Assembly (NCBI RefSeq): GCF_000763295.1
Contig: NZ_JRJE01000003.1
Location: 124,001-188,000, forward strand
Origin: Thalassospira australica
GTDB lineage: Bacteria > Pseudomonadota > Alphaproteobacteria > Rhodospirillales > Thalassospiraceae
DNA length: 64,000 bases
Reading direction: 5' to 3'
In this document: positions 9,001-17,110 of the stretch, piece by piece
Position numbering within the stretch: the first letter of the stretch is position 1
Layout: each line of letters begins with the position of its first letter
Translations under genes and position numbers: made by a program
Notes under the pieces: model-generated
Database searches by the model: none
What the model saw: the letters and a program-made list of their open reading frames with translations, nothing else
What the model was told of the DNA's origin: nothing

Positions 9001-9178
9001 CCGCCACCAGGAAACCTCGCGCGAGCTCTATGACCTGAGTTGGAAAAAGAAGGTTGATGCCACGGGCACCCAAAACATGCTGGTGACCGGCTATTCATGC
9101 CGCTGTCAGGTGGATCGCTATGAAGGCGCGAAGCCGCAGCATCCGGTGGAGTATCTTGCCAAGCTTGTCACGAACTAA
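6092..9178 (+). CDS. ydiJ: D-2-hydroxyglutarate dehydrogenase YdiJ-type (FAD / Fe-S fusion)
   Basis: Large 1028-residue flavo-iron-sulfur oxidoreductase, close to the length of E. coli YdiJ (1018), which oxidises D-2-hydroxyglutarate. In order it holds a PCMH-type FAD-binding domain (about 80-260, with TPRGGGTGTNGQSL), an FAD-linked oxidase C-terminal domain (to about 570), a ferredoxin-like module with CNGNGACFNW...CPSYK and CLSCKACAGQCPVK, and a CCG-type domain with DCFTTHYD and TGCCGMAGVYG that donates to the electron-transfer chain. A GAGAG sequence precedes the ATG. It stands alone as a monocistronic gene, with a palindromic site just upstream and the convergent gene at 9195 ending 16 nt after its stop. 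Confidence 0.88.
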   Translation: MSVPAPAATPVTNASNKSVIKKLPALTPDRSLDSLTLGFLKTLEAEGKFRGEIHADFPTRLIHATDNSVYQVMPTAVLQPKTRDDINVVMELAGREKFSEVKITPRGGGTGTNGQSLNNTIILDTSKHLNNILGFDAERGLVHVEPGVVLDQLNAWLKPHGYFFPPAVSTASRATVGGMIGSDSSGKGSRIYGKTSHYIHDMTTVLIDGTDFNTRAMSATEAKETMARPDRVGQLYQKIHDEIAPRRDQIKSTFPEMNRGLTGYNLKEAVSDKGDMNLSFLIAGAEGSLGMVKEITFRVIPLPKHKAVTVVRYDSFDSALRHVKTLVQFDPVAIESIDDKVMKLARQDESWHMLGKLLGTENSTVQTRGFNVVEFVGESEAEVAAKQAELKTYLDANPTEDFAPIGFVQATDPGQIAAIWSIRAKSVGLLGNLEGKRRATPFVEDTAVPPENLADFIAEFRALLDAEGLDYGMFGHVDVGCLHVRPLLDMMDEEDEARIRRVSDAVAELTKRYNGLIWGEHGKGFRGEYSPIYFGEELYDVLRRIKEAFDPEGQLNPGKIASPYSKNTPITAIDEAPMRGQFDREIEDALRDEYLNATRCNGNGACFNWDLMDAMCPSYKVTRSRVHSPKGRAGMIREWIRQLSIGTDPMNKDLAVINSRDFSHDVYEAMAGCLSCKACAGQCPVKVDIPEMKSRFLETYHTRYKRPIKDHVIAKLEYLAPLLATAPGLFNALQSIPPMPWIFKRFIGLTDLPKLHTQSLKSALRARGIGKFKQSDLDGLSADEKAKSVILVQDCFTTHYDTDVVLAHVDLLQRLGYRVFVPPYRPNGKAMHVKGFLKRFDYQATQNDIVLGKIAQAGVPMIGIEASVTLTYRQEYDQRLSNRPDYRVHLFHEWLAGEIEHVRLTPPKLDNGVNMGTTEAPASLFPHCTEKTSLPDVGVKWQNIFEAFGLTLTTEKTGCCGMAGVYGHETRHQETSRELYDLSWKKKVDATGTQNMLVTGYSCRCQVDRYEGAKPQHPVEYLAKLVTN

Positions 9179-9194
9179 CCTCTTAGATACATGC

Positions 9195-9974
9195 TTAAGG
9201 CCTCTTATCAGCAGTCCTCTGGAAATGACCTATGAATATCGGCCAATTCTCCGGCACCTCTTTGCAGCCAAAAATGAACAAATTTTCAATTCTACGTGCC
9301 CGGCTAGGCACGTGGTCTTGACCATCCTCAGGCCCTACCAGCTCCCATAGTTCGTCCACCATCATCACCACAAGAGCAGAACTGTATAAGTAACCGCCAT
9401 TCGTCAATGTTGCTTTGTCCGCCAACGCATTACCTGTTTTTGCATTCTCCAACCGTTTTTGCTCAGACCACGGCTGATAGCTGGAAATAGCTCGAGTTAA
9501 GCGAGCACGCTGAACTTGAAGTTCTCGGATAAACCTAGAAAGCGCCTTTTGCAGAACGGGTTCTGAATGCTGAATACAAACCTGAAGAGCCGTAACATAG
9601 TCATCATTTAACTCTGGTAGATCAGGTGTGAACGCTTCTCCTTTACTCATTCTCAATGCAGTTTCGAACGACATAGCAGAAACCTCATGCAAACCTGAAA
9701 TCACAAGAGGCATGGCACTTTTTGCTGCAACCAGTTGACGCTCTCGTTCATCGTTTACAACTTTGTATTGTTGGCGAATTTGCCAAAGAACTAGCAGCGC
9801 AGTCATTGACGCGGCCCCAACTCCAAGAATGCCTGCAGCTAAAGTCTCATGGTTGTAGATCCAATCGTTTAGACCGGACCGAGATGAAATCTCAATTAAC
9901 AAACCAAAACAGACAATTCCCAGAATTGCCCCACCAAATACCAAAGGCGTTACTTCTTGAGATCGAGTAATCAT
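9195..9974 (-). CDS. Unrecognised protein with two N-terminal membrane spans
   Basis: 259 residues, family not recognised. Two hydrophobic segments are visible at about residues 10-28 (PLVFGGAILGIVCFGLLI) and 42-63 (TLAAGILGVGAASMTALLVL), followed by a charged, mostly helical cytoplasmic part starting IRQQYKVVNDERERQLVAAK, which may form a coiled coil. Base composition is clearly more AT-rich than the flanking ydiJ gene and codon choice differs (many AGA, CTA, ATA), which suggests recent acquisition. It is convergent with ydiJ and its upstream side faces the vapBC promoter. No enzyme motif was found. Confidence 0.6.
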   Translation of the reverse strand: MITRSQEVTPLVFGGAILGIVCFGLLIEISSRSGLNDWIYNHETLAAGILGVGAASMTALLVLWQIRQQYKVVNDERERQLVAAKSAMPLVISGLHEVSAMSFETALRMSKGEAFTPDLPELNDDYVTALQVCIQHSEPVLQKALSRFIRELQVQRARLTRAISSYQPWSEQKRLENAKTGNALADKATLTNGGYLYSSALVVMMVDELWELVGPEDGQDHVPSRARRIENLFIFGCKEVPENWPIFIGHFQRTADKRP

Positions 9975-10106
9975 TCCAATACTTCCCTAGCACTTCTAAT
10001 TTGCCTTCTACCTAAGCCAATGCGTCACCAATAAGCAAATCGACCACCACCTCACAAGCGTTACCTAAAAAGAATTCTAACCCCTATACATTCACAATCA
10101 CACAAA

Positions 10107-10146
10107 TGTATATACACTTGACATATACAAGACTCAAGCGCACAAT
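10107..10146 (+). promoter_or_regulatory. vapBC promoter and overlapping operator
   Basis: A sigma70-like promoter reads TTGACA at 10118-10123, a 17-nt spacer and CACAAT at 10141-10146. An inverted repeat, TGTATA (10107-10112) and TATACA (10124-10129), brackets the -35 box. This is the placement expected for autorepression by the VapB-VapC complex. Confidence 0.6.
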
Positions 10147-10178
10147 GCCTGAGAGCTTATCCGCGCAAGGAGGCATTG

Positions 10179-10409
10179 ATGACCCAGGCATCCGTATTTC
10201 TGAATAACAAAACACAGGCCGTTCGCCTGCCCAAAGATGTTGCCTTTCCTGAAGGCACAAAAACGGTTGAGGTGATTTCGGTCGGGGTGACGCGGGTGAT
10301 TGTGCCAAGCGATCACTTGTGGGACACGTTTTTTGATGGGCATGCAGTCAGTGATGACTTCATGGAAGACCGCAATCAGCCCGCGATGCAGGAACGGGAA
10401 GCGCTGTAA
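10179..10409 (+). CDS. vapB: VapB-type antitoxin (AbrB/SpoVT fold)
   Basis: Antitoxin of 76 residues that should neutralise VapC and bind the upstream operator. The N-terminal swapped-hairpin AbrB domain is visible in SVFLNNKTQAVRLPKDVAFPEG, typical of VapB; the C-terminal tail (DDFMEDRNQPAMQEREAL) would wrap the toxin. AAGGAGG at 10167-10173 sits 5 nt before the ATG at 10179, which decides against the TTG one codon upstream. The stop codon shares its last base with the vapC start (TAATG). Confidence 0.88.
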   Translation: MTQASVFLNNKTQAVRLPKDVAFPEGTKTVEVISVGVTRVIVPSDHLWDTFFDGHAVSDDFMEDRNQPAMQEREAL

Positions 10410-10807
10410 TGCTGCGCTTTATGTTAGATACCAATATCTGCATCTATGTGATCAAGAACCGCCCACCGTCCTGCCGGGAGAAATTCACCACCCATAGCGG
10501 GGCTTTGGCAATTTCATCGGTCACCATGGCCGAACTGATCTATGGCGCGATGAAATCCGCCAAGCCGGAAAGCAACCTACGGACCATCGAGGAATTCGCC
10601 GCCCGCCTGACCGTGCTTGATTTCGACACCCATGCCGCAGGCCATTACGGCGAAATACGCAGCAACCTTGAAGCCAAAGGTACTGTCATCGGCCCCTATG
10701 ACATGATGATAGCTGGGCACGCACGCAGTCACGGTCTGGTCCTTGTCACCAACAACACCCGCGAGTTTGCACGCGTGGATGGGCTGCGTTTGGAGAATTG
10801 GGTTTAG
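10409..10807 (+). CDS. vapC: VapC-type PIN-domain RNase toxin
   Basis: PIN-domain endoribonuclease of 132 residues, the toxin of the pair. The acidic metal-binding residues are visible: Asp7 in MLDTNI, Glu42 in MAELIYG and Asp98 in GPYDMMIAGHA, with the C-terminal LVTNNTREF motif. VapC toxins of this type cut initiator tRNA or rRNA; the target here is not known. It is coupled to vapB by a 1-nt overlap. All active-site residues are intact, so the toxin is probably functional. Confidence 0.92.
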   Translation: MLRFMLDTNICIYVIKNRPPSCREKFTTHSGALAISSVTMAELIYGAMKSAKPESNLRTIEEFAARLTVLDFDTHAAGHYGEIRSNLEAKGTVIGPYDMMIAGHARSHGLVLVTNNTREFARVDGLRLENWV

Positions 10808-10858
10808 AGAACAAAAGACACATTATTGTGCACAACTTCAAGCGCAGGATGACTCCAG

Positions 10859-11803
10859 TTGCTTCATTTGATTGACTTGATTGAAAAAAGCCTGTCGTCG
10901 GTAGAGTCAGATTTCTTAGGTTGGTTTGAAGGTATCCCCAGCGGTTCAGCATGGCGTGTGATATCTGACTACAGTGTCGACAATTCATCCAAACAAAATG
11001 ATGCTTACACATTTGTCATACTGCTCAACCACGACACGTCCGAGAATATATCATCTTATGTCAATTCTGTTGCACCGGTTGACATCAAAGGAACACGCAC
11101 CCCATCAACTGGACTGATCAAATATTTAGCGTGCCCCGTTTCTTTCAGCATCACGTTTGTCGTTGCGCGCAATAGCGACCATCTCAAAGCCTTTATTACA
11201 TCTGAAGCGATGCTAGACCATGCAATTGGTATGCGAGAGACAATAGCTAACAAGCTAGCTGAAGAACCAGAAAATGCGCATTTTTATGCGCCCCTTGATA
11301 GAAGGTTTAACGCGCTTCAACAGGAGCTTGAGGGGAAAAGGGCAAATCTAAAACTATTACGTAAAATGTTTCTTGCTGGAACATTTGCTAGTATCGCGTT
11401 CCGCTTACTTGAGCGCAAAAGGCCTTCGAATATTTTCTGGATAACCGACCGTGATGCGATCTTTGACCGACATAATGGGGTTGCATTTGATATTGCTTGG
11501 GTCCTTTTCCAAGTAACTAGGCTAAACTTGGCACCTGTCGTGCATTTAACTCGTCCAAAGTTCTACTTTGCTTATCCCGGAATGGATGGGGCTACGGAAT
11601 ATGCAGAATTTGTTCGACTACCCGACTACCTCGCCGGAGTTTTTGCCGATATCCAGCTTCCGCAGATCACATTCAGCCACGGCAAATTCGAACCAATTTT
11701 CGAGCAACTAATAATAAACTCCACTAACAACACAGTAATCGAACTACTAACTAGCGTGCGTGACGATCACGTTACGGCCAGACGCCTTCGCTTCACAAAA
11801 TAA
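10859..11803 (+). CDS. Unrecognised 314-residue protein, TTG start
   Basis: Family not recognised. The frame is open from a TGA at 10850-10852, so the first usable start is TTG at 10859; no better start exists. The protein is soluble, mixed alpha/beta. Its C-terminal half contains the segment FWITDRDAIFDRHNGVAFDIAW, whose aspartates could be catalytic or metal-binding, and a later PKFYFAYPGMDGATEYAEFVRLPDY region. It is notably AT-rich with codon use like the gene at 9195 and unlike the surrounding genome. A good terminator follows at 11823. Together with vapBC and the 9195 gene it forms a probable acquired islet. A defence or mobile-element accessory role is possible but unsupported. Confidence 0.6.
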   Translation: MLHLIDLIEKSLSSVESDFLGWFEGIPSGSAWRVISDYSVDNSSKQNDAYTFVILLNHDTSENISSYVNSVAPVDIKGTRTPSTGLIKYLACPVSFSITFVVARNSDHLKAFITSEAMLDHAIGMRETIANKLAEEPENAHFYAPLDRRFNALQQELEGKRANLKLLRKMFLAGTFASIAFRLLERKRPSNIFWITDRDAIFDRHNGVAFDIAWVLFQVTRLNLAPVVHLTRPKFYFAYPGMDGATEYAEFVRLPDYLAGVFADIQLPQITFSHGKFEPIFEQLIINSTNNTVIELLTSVRDDHVTARRLRFTK

Positions 11804-11822
11804 GACGGCAGGCGACATAAAA

Positions 11823-11860
11823 AGCAGCGCCGTTTAATTGCGCTGCTCTTCTTGTTTCTT
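11823..11860 (+). terminator. Rho-independent terminator
   Basis: Stem AGCAGCGC (11823-11830) and GCGCTGCT (11840-11847) with a 9-nt loop, followed by the T-rich tract CTTCTTGTTTCTT. It ends the accessory gene at 10859. Confidence 0.75.
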
Positions 11861-11874
11861 CAATGAAGTTCGAG

Positions 11875-11894
11875 ATTCCCGCCTGCGCGGGAAT
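11875..11894. repeat. dRS3-like palindromic repeat
   Basis: The 20-bp element is ATTCCC-N8-GGGAAT, with flanking GAG and GACGG. It has the form of the dRS3 / short interspersed palindromes common in intergenic DNA of many Proteobacteria. Only one copy was noticed in this window. Confidence 0.5.
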
Positions 11895-11930
11895 GACGGT
11901 GTGGGATGGTCGCAGGTTGTGTCGGTCTGA

Positions 11931-13346
11931 TCAGACCGGCGTTGAGGTCACCAAATTTGATTTCTGCCGTGGCAAATATTTGCCATCCCCCTTTTGGCCG
12001 GTGACTTCGCCGTCTTTGACCACGGTTTTGCCGCGGACGATGGTGTGGACGGGCCAGCCTTTGACCTCTAAGCCTTCATAGGGGCTGTAATCGCAGCCCT
12101 GTTGCAGGATGTCGTTGGTGATGGTGACGGTTTTATTGGGGTCCCAAAGGGCCAGGTCGGCGTCTGAGCCAATGGCAATCGTGCCCTTTTGCGGGTACAT
12201 GCCATAGAGTTTGGCGTGGTTGGTGGATGTCAGCGCGACAAAGCGGTTGAGGTCGATGCGGCCCTTTTGCACACCCTCGGAAAACAGGATCGGCAAACGG
12301 GTTGCCACGCCGGGAATGCCATTGGGAATCCAGCGGAAGCTTTTCTTGCCCTTTTCATTGAGCTTGCCTTCCAGGTCGTTAAAGCGGAACGGGCAATGAT
12401 CGGATGAGAACAGGTCAAACACGCCGCGTTCCAGACCATCCCAACAGGCGTCCTGACTTTCCTTGTCGCGTGGCGGCGGGGAGCAGACGAATTTTGCGCC
12501 TTCAAGTTCGTTCTGATCCAGATCATCTGCCGTCAGCATGAGATATTGCGGGCAGGTTTCGCCGACGATCTTGCTGCCGCGCACGCGGGCGCGTTCGATT
12601 TCTTCCATCGCCTGCTGGTTGGAGACATGAACGATGACAATCGGGGTATCGACGATTTCGGCCAGTGACAATGCGCGATGGGTGGCTTCGCGTTCAGCGG
12701 CGATGGGGCGGGTTGTGGCGTGCGATTTGGCGGAGAATTCGCCGGCTGCTTCGTGCTGCCCGATCAGGAAGCGAATGGCGTCTTCGTTTTCGCAATGGAC
12801 CAGCACCAGCGCGCCGGTGTTTTTGGCCGCACTTAGCGTTTCAAGGATTTCATCATCGCGCAGACGCAGGTTTTCATAGGTCATGAAGACCTTAAACGAG
12901 GTATAGCCATCCTCGACCAGGGCCGGGAGCTCCTGCCCCAGAACCGACGGCGTCGGGTCGGTGACGATCAAATGAAATGCCACATCAATATGGCATTTGC
13001 CGTCCGCCTTGGCGTGATAGACATCAAGCGAATGCCGCAGGCTGTCGCCCTTTTCCTGCATGCAGAATGCGAGGATCGAGGTATTGCCACCAATGGCGGC
13101 CGAGCGCGTGCCACTTTCGAAATCATCGGCCATGACAATGCCATCGCCGGATGGCTGATCAATATGGACGTGGCTGTCGATGCCGCCGGGCATGACATAA
13201 AGCCCGGTGGCATCGACGATATCGTCCGCACCATCAAGGGCGCTCGCGATGGCGGCAATCTTGCCATCGGTGATGCCAAGATCGGCAACATAGGTGTCGC
13301 TGGCGGTAACGATGGTGCCGTTTTTGATGATGCGGTCAAACTGCAT
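11931..13346 (-). CDS. hydA: Dihydropyrimidinase / D-hydantoinase
   Basis: Zn-dependent cyclic-amide hydrolase of 471 residues, normal for the family. Metal-site motifs are present: GIDSHVHID near residue 60, the carbamylated lysine in TSFKVFMTYENL (about 150), HCEN, HVSN and the SSDHCPF aspartate region. It opens dihydropyrimidines or 5-substituted hydantoins to N-carbamoyl amino acids. AGGGGGCAGG precedes the ATG at 13346, which is preferred over a start 48 nt upstream inside the neighbouring gene. It is the last gene of a cluster with a PLP enzyme and an amino-acid ABC importer, so its natural substrate is probably an amino-acid-derived cyclic ureide rather than a pyrimidine; no carbamoylase gene is next to it. 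Confidence 0.88.
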   Translation of the reverse strand: MQFDRIIKNGTIVTASDTYVADLGITDGKIAAIASALDGADDIVDATGLYVMPGGIDSHVHIDQPSGDGIVMADDFESGTRSAAIGGNTSILAFCMQEKGDSLRHSLDVYHAKADGKCHIDVAFHLIVTDPTPSVLGQELPALVEDGYTSFKVFMTYENLRLRDDEILETLSAAKNTGALVLVHCENEDAIRFLIGQHEAAGEFSAKSHATTRPIAAEREATHRALSLAEIVDTPIVIVHVSNQQAMEEIERARVRGSKIVGETCPQYLMLTADDLDQNELEGAKFVCSPPPRDKESQDACWDGLERGVFDLFSSDHCPFRFNDLEGKLNEKGKKSFRWIPNGIPGVATRLPILFSEGVQKGRIDLNRFVALTSTNHAKLYGMYPQKGTIAIGSDADLALWDPNKTVTITNDILQQGCDYSPYEGLEVKGWPVHTIVRGKTVVKDGEVTGQKGDGKYLPRQKSNLVTSTPV

Positions 13347-13362
13347 GATGTGGCCTGCCCCC

Positions 13363-14613
13363 TTATTGATTGGTCGTATCAAGCAGGCGGTCAAACGCCG
13401 CCGTCAGACGGTCCACCTGTTCAATCGTGTTGTAGTGCACCATTGAAACACGCACGACGCCAGCATTATCCGATAACCCCATATATTCGACCAGACGGCG
13501 TGAATGGAAATCGCCGAAGCGGATGGCGATCTTTTCCGCATCAATTGCCTTGCAGATATCCTCGGCATTGCGGCCATCGAAACGAAAGGCAATGGTGGGA
13601 ATGCGCGTGCCGTCGCGGTTGTCATCCTGCCCGATGATGACGCAATCATTGCGACCACGAAGGTAGCGCAGCAAACGTTCGGTCAGTGCATTTTCCTGCG
13701 TGGCGATGGCGTCATAGGCGGCAACGATTTTATCGCGCGTGCTGCCGCTTTCCCCTGCCCGTTCGCCCAGTTCGGTCAGGTAATCGACAATGCCGCAGAC
13801 GGAATAGGCCATCTCGTAGCTTGGGTTGCCGGGCTCCAACTTTCCGGGGACTTTGTCCTTGCCGTAGAAATAATGATAGAGCGTATCAAGTTCGAGCAGC
13901 AGGTCATATTTGCCATACATCAGCGCCCCGTGCGGGCCATAGGTTTTATAGAGGCTAAAGACATAATAGTCGGCGTCAAATGCCTTAACATCCACCGCAC
14001 GGTGCGGGGCATAGGCCACGGCATCAACACAGATTTTCGCACCGTTGGCGTGGGCATAATCGGCAAATTCGCGGATCGGATTGATCTCACCAATGATGTT
14101 TGACACGTGGGTTACACAGACCAGTTTGGTGCGATCGGTCATCACGGCTTTCAGACCGTCAAGCTCCAGCCGGCCGGTCTGGACATCGGGTTCCCAGAAA
14201 CGGATTTTCACACCGGACTCTTCCAAACGGACCCAAGGGCCGATGTTGGATTCATGATCGCCAATCGTCACGACGATTTCATCGCCATCGGCAAACTGGC
14301 TGACCATTGCGCGGGCAAGGTTTTGCAGCAAAACCGTGGTGGATGCGCCAAAGATGATTTCTTCCGGGCGCGTGGCATTGACCCATTGGGCCGCGGCCTT
14401 GCGGGCATCCATAAGCGCCTCTGCCGCCTTTTGGGAGACTTCGTAAGACCCGCCGATCTGCACATTGCGATCATAAAGGAAGCTGTTCATCCGCTCGACC
14501 GCCCTTGCGAGGATCTGTGACCCGCCGGCATTGTCAAAGAAAGTCCAGCCGTGTGACAGAGCGGGAAACTGGCTGTGGACATAGTCCATATCAAGGGTAC
14601 GCTGTGTTGCCAT
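13363..14613 (-). CDS. Class V aminotransferase, cysteine desulfurase-like PLP enzyme
   Basis: PLP-dependent fold-type I enzyme of 416 residues in the SufS/CsdA/isopenicillin-N-epimerase branch. Visible features are the N-terminal FPALSHGWTFFDNAGGSQI, the GDHESNI and CVTHVSN motifs, the AVAYAPH cofactor aspartate region and the Schiff-base lysine in SLYKTYGPHG. GGAGG lies 9 nt before the ATG at 14613 but abuts the one at 14622, so 14613 is chosen. The gene sits between an amino-acid importer and dihydropyrimidinase, not beside suf or isc genes, which argues for a catabolic lyase or epimerase rather than cluster assembly. The substrate is unknown. Confidence 0.82.
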   Translation of the reverse strand: MATQRTLDMDYVHSQFPALSHGWTFFDNAGGSQILARAVERMNSFLYDRNVQIGGSYEVSQKAAEALMDARKAAAQWVNATRPEEIIFGASTTVLLQNLARAMVSQFADGDEIVVTIGDHESNIGPWVRLEESGVKIRFWEPDVQTGRLELDGLKAVMTDRTKLVCVTHVSNIIGEINPIREFADYAHANGAKICVDAVAYAPHRAVDVKAFDADYYVFSLYKTYGPHGALMYGKYDLLLELDTLYHYFYGKDKVPGKLEPGNPSYEMAYSVCGIVDYLTELGERAGESGSTRDKIVAAYDAIATQENALTERLLRYLRGRNDCVIIGQDDNRDGTRIPTIAFRFDGRNAEDICKAIDAEKIAIRFGDFHSRRLVEYMGLSDNAGVVRVSMVHYNTIEQVDRLTAAFDRLLDTTNQ

Positions 14614-14645
14614 GGAAGGCATCCTCCGAATTTTTGAGTTTGTTT

Positions 14646-15386
14646 TTAATGAGCAAGAACGGCCTGGAGGAAATTCCGCGTGCGTTCTTCGTTGGGCGCG
14701 TCAAAGATTTCGCCTGGGGTTCCGGCCTCGATAATCGCGCCGCCATCCATGAACAGAACCCGGTCGGCGACCTGACGGGCAAAGCCCATTTCATGGGTGA
14801 CCACCACCATGGTGACCCCGGTCCCGGCGAGCTTTTTCATGACATCCAAAACCTCGCCAACCATTTCGGGATCAAGGGCGGATGTCGGTTCGTCAAACAG
14901 TAGCACCTTGGGTTCCATGGCAAGCGCCCTTGCAATGGCGACACGCTGTTGCTGCCCACCCGATAGATGGGCGGGATATTTATCGGCCTGTACGGAAATG
15001 CCGACGCGTTCAAGCAAATCGCGCGCGCGTTTTTCGGCGTCCGCCTCCGACATTTTGCGCACCCGGATCGGGGCGAGCATAACGTTGCGCAGCACGGTCA
15101 TATGCGGAAACAGGTTGAACGACTGAAACACCATGCCGACTTCGGCCCGGACCTGATCCAGATCGGGTCCGGCACGCACCGGAATGCCATCAACAGTGAT
15201 GTCGCTGCCATCTTCAAACGGTTCGAGATGGTTGATGCAGCGAATAAGGGTGGATTTCCCCGAGCCGGACGGCCCGACAACACACAGCACTTCGCCTTGT
15301 GCAATTTCAAGGTCAATGCCATGCAGGGCAACGAAATTGCCATAGGTCTTGCGGAGATTGGAAATCTTGATCAGCGGCGCTTTCAT
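14646..15386 (-). CDS. Polar amino-acid ABC transporter ATP-binding protein
   Basis: ATPase of 246 residues in the GlnQ/HisP family. Walker A is GPSGSGKST, the signature [15 protein letters not shown] and Walker [19 protein letters not shown], all textbook for polar amino-acid importers. Its ATG overlaps the permease stop by one base (TGATG), so the two are coupled. It energises the permease at 15386-16057 with the binding protein at 16140-16937. Confidence 0.94.
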   Translation of the reverse strand: MKAPLIKISNLRKTYGNFVALHGIDLEIAQGEVLCVVGPSGSGKSTLIRCINHLEPFEDGSDITVDGIPVRAGPDLDQVRAEVGMVFQSFNLFPHMTVLRNVMLAPIRVRKMSEADAEKRARDLLERVGISVQADKYPAHLSGGQQQRVAIARALAMEPKVLLFDEPTSALDPEMVGEVLDVMKKLAGTGVTMVVVTHEMGFARQVADRVLFMDGGAIIEAGTPGEIFDAPNEERTRNFLQAVLAH

Positions 15387-16057
15387 CAGCTTCTCCCGCG
15401 GCTAAAACGTTTTTCAAGGCGCGCGACAAAGCGCACCATCGGCAGAAGCAGGATCAGATAGATCACAGCAGCCCCGATCAGCGGCGTCGGATTGGCGGCA
15501 AGCGCCTGTGCCTGGGTCGCTTGTTTGAGCAGGTCGGGCATGGCAACGACGGACGCCAGGGCGGTGTCCTTAAGGACGTTGATGCAATTGTTGGTCAGCG
15601 GCGGGATGACGATGCGGATCGCCTGGGGCAGGATCACATCGGTCATGGTATAGCGGTTTGACAGACCAAGGGCGGCGGATGCTTCAAACTGGCCCTTGGG
15701 AATGGCTTCGATCCCGGCGCGGAAGATTTCAGCCGTATAGGCCGACGACACCAGGGTCAGCGCCGTCACAGCCGAAAAGAAGGGCGACAGGCGAATGCCG
15801 ACAAAGGGCAGCGCGTAATAGACAATGATCAAAAGGACCAAAAGCGGGATGGAGCGAAAAACATCGATGTAGCCGCGCACCAGCGCATTGACCAAAGGCC
15901 CGGAATAAAGACGCATCACCGCCAGAACCAGACCACCAATCAGCCCGGCAATAATACTGGTTGCGCCAATCCCGATGGTGACAAGCAAGCCGTTCATAAG
16001 CTGCGGCAGGCTTTGCATCAGCACGGGGATGTTAAAGAACGTCGAAAATAAATCCAT
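15386..16057 (-). CDS. Polar amino-acid ABC transporter permease
   Basis: Permease of 223 residues in the HisM/GlnP family with about five membrane spans. It carries the coupling loop ([22 protein letters not shown] region, EAA motif) and the conserved [10 protein letters not shown] segment. Only one permease gene is present, so it probably works as a homodimer. An 81-nt gap with a strong hairpin separates it from the binding-protein gene. Confidence 0.92.
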   Translation of the reverse strand: MDLFSTFFNIPVLMQSLPQLMNGLLVTIGIGATSIIAGLIGGLVLAVMRLYSGPLVNALVRGYIDVFRSIPLLVLLIIVYYALPFVGIRLSPFFSAVTALTLVSSAYTAEIFRAGIEAIPKGQFEASAALGLSNRYTMTDVILPQAIRIVIPPLTNNCINVLKDTALASVVAMPDLLKQATQAQALAANPTPLIGAAVIYLILLLPMVRFVARLEKRFSRGRS

Positions 16058-16080
16058 TTCACCACCAAGTCAGTGTTGCC

Positions 16081-16119
16081 CCACCGACGACACCGGGAGT
16101 CTCATGGTGCCGTCGGTGG
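16081..16119 (-). promoter_or_regulatory. Intercistronic hairpin between binding protein and permease
   Basis: Near-perfect 14-bp inverted repeat (16081-16094 with 16106-16119, one mismatch) in the gap after the binding-protein stop. There is no T-tract. Such hairpins protect the upstream message and allow more binding protein than permease to be made. Confidence 0.5.
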
Positions 16120-16139
16120 TGTTGAAGTGCGATATGCGC

Positions 16140-16937
16140 TTAGTCGATCGACGGCATATCAAGCACTTTGACGGTCGAGGTGGTGTCTTCGGGTTTTGCA
16201 CCGAACCAGGTTTCATGCAGGTCTGCGATGAAGCCTTCTTTTTTCAGCTCGGTAATCACATCGTTCACTTCGGTTGCAAGCGGGGCATCCTTGTTGAACA
16301 TGATCGAGTATTTTTCGCCGGTGGTGATCCGCTCGACCACTTTGAGGTTCGGCTTGTCTTTTACATAATACAGCAGTGCCGGGATGTCCGAGACATAGCC
16401 ATGAATACGACCGGCCTGCAGATCAAGCATGGCTGGCGACAGACCTTCGTAACGACGAACATCGTCAAAGCCATAGTCACCGCCATTTTCGGTGACCCAC
16501 ATATCGCCCGTCGAGCCGGTATCAACACCGACAACCTTGCCATCCATATCGGCAAGCCCGGAAACGCCGCCATCGGCCATCGCGGTCAGGGACTGGTCAC
16601 TGTCATAGTACGGCTGTGCGAAGGTGACAGACTCAAGACGCTTGTCGGTAATGGTGATCGAGGAAACCGCCATATCGATGCGGTCCGACTGAACCGCCGG
16701 GAACAGACCGTTGAACGGAATGTTGACGAATTCAACGGTTTTACCCAGACGGCTGGCGATTTCGTTGACCAGATCAACTTCGAAGCCAACGACGGTGCCG
16801 TCTGCTTGTTCGAATTCCCACGGAACGTTGCCGATATTGGCGCCAACGGTCAGATCTGCTGCATTTGCAGACGCAAAAGCCGAAACGGCAAGAACACCGC
16901 CAACAACCGATGACGTCAAAAAGTTTGCGAACTTCAT
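16140..16937 (-). CDS. Polar amino-acid ABC transporter substrate-binding protein
   Basis: Periplasmic binding protein of 265 residues, SBP_bac_3 family. The signal peptide covers about 26 residues (MKFANFLTSSVVGGVLAVS, cleavage after ANA). The mature domain has GFEVDLVNEIASRLG and the ITITDKRLESVTFAQPYYDS hinge motif of the HisJ/GlnH/FliY group. An AAGGAAA ribosome-binding site precedes the ATG. It is the first gene of the transporter/PLP/dihydropyrimidinase operon, reading away from the GntR gene across a strong palindrome. Ligand specificity cannot be read from sequence alone. Confidence 0.93.
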   Translation of the reverse strand: MKFANFLTSSVVGGVLAVSAFASANAADLTVGANIGNVPWEFEQADGTVVGFEVDLVNEIASRLGKTVEFVNIPFNGLFPAVQSDRIDMAVSSITITDKRLESVTFAQPYYDSDQSLTAMADGGVSGLADMDGKVVGVDTGSTGDMWVTENGGDYGFDDVRRYEGLSPAMLDLQAGRIHGYVSDIPALLYYVKDKPNLKVVERITTGEKYSIMFNKDAPLATEVNDVITELKKEGFIADLHETWFGAKPEDTTSTVKVLDMPSID

Positions 16938-16974
16938 TATGATTTCCTTGTGTTTTTAGCCAACCCTGAAATAG

Positions 16975-17003
16975 TGGTCTAACTGGTCAGACCAGTTAGA
17001 CCA
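16975..17003. promoter_or_regulatory. 29-bp perfect palindrome, GntR/FCD operator
   Basis: Two 14-bp arms (TGGTCTAACTGGTC and its complement) flank a single A at 16989. The central 11 bp (16984-16994, TGGTCAGACCA) match the T-N-GT-N3-AC-N-A core bound by FadR-type GntR proteins. It lies 38 nt before the binding-protein start and 108 nt before the GntR start, so it probably controls both directions. Confidence 0.8.
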
Positions 17004-17110
17004 AACAAACATATTTGAATGTCCTGTGCAAGATTGTTTGTGCAAAAAGGAATCAGATTTGTTTTTATACCTTACACTGAACAAAAAATACGCAAGAAGG
17101 ACCCAAGGGA

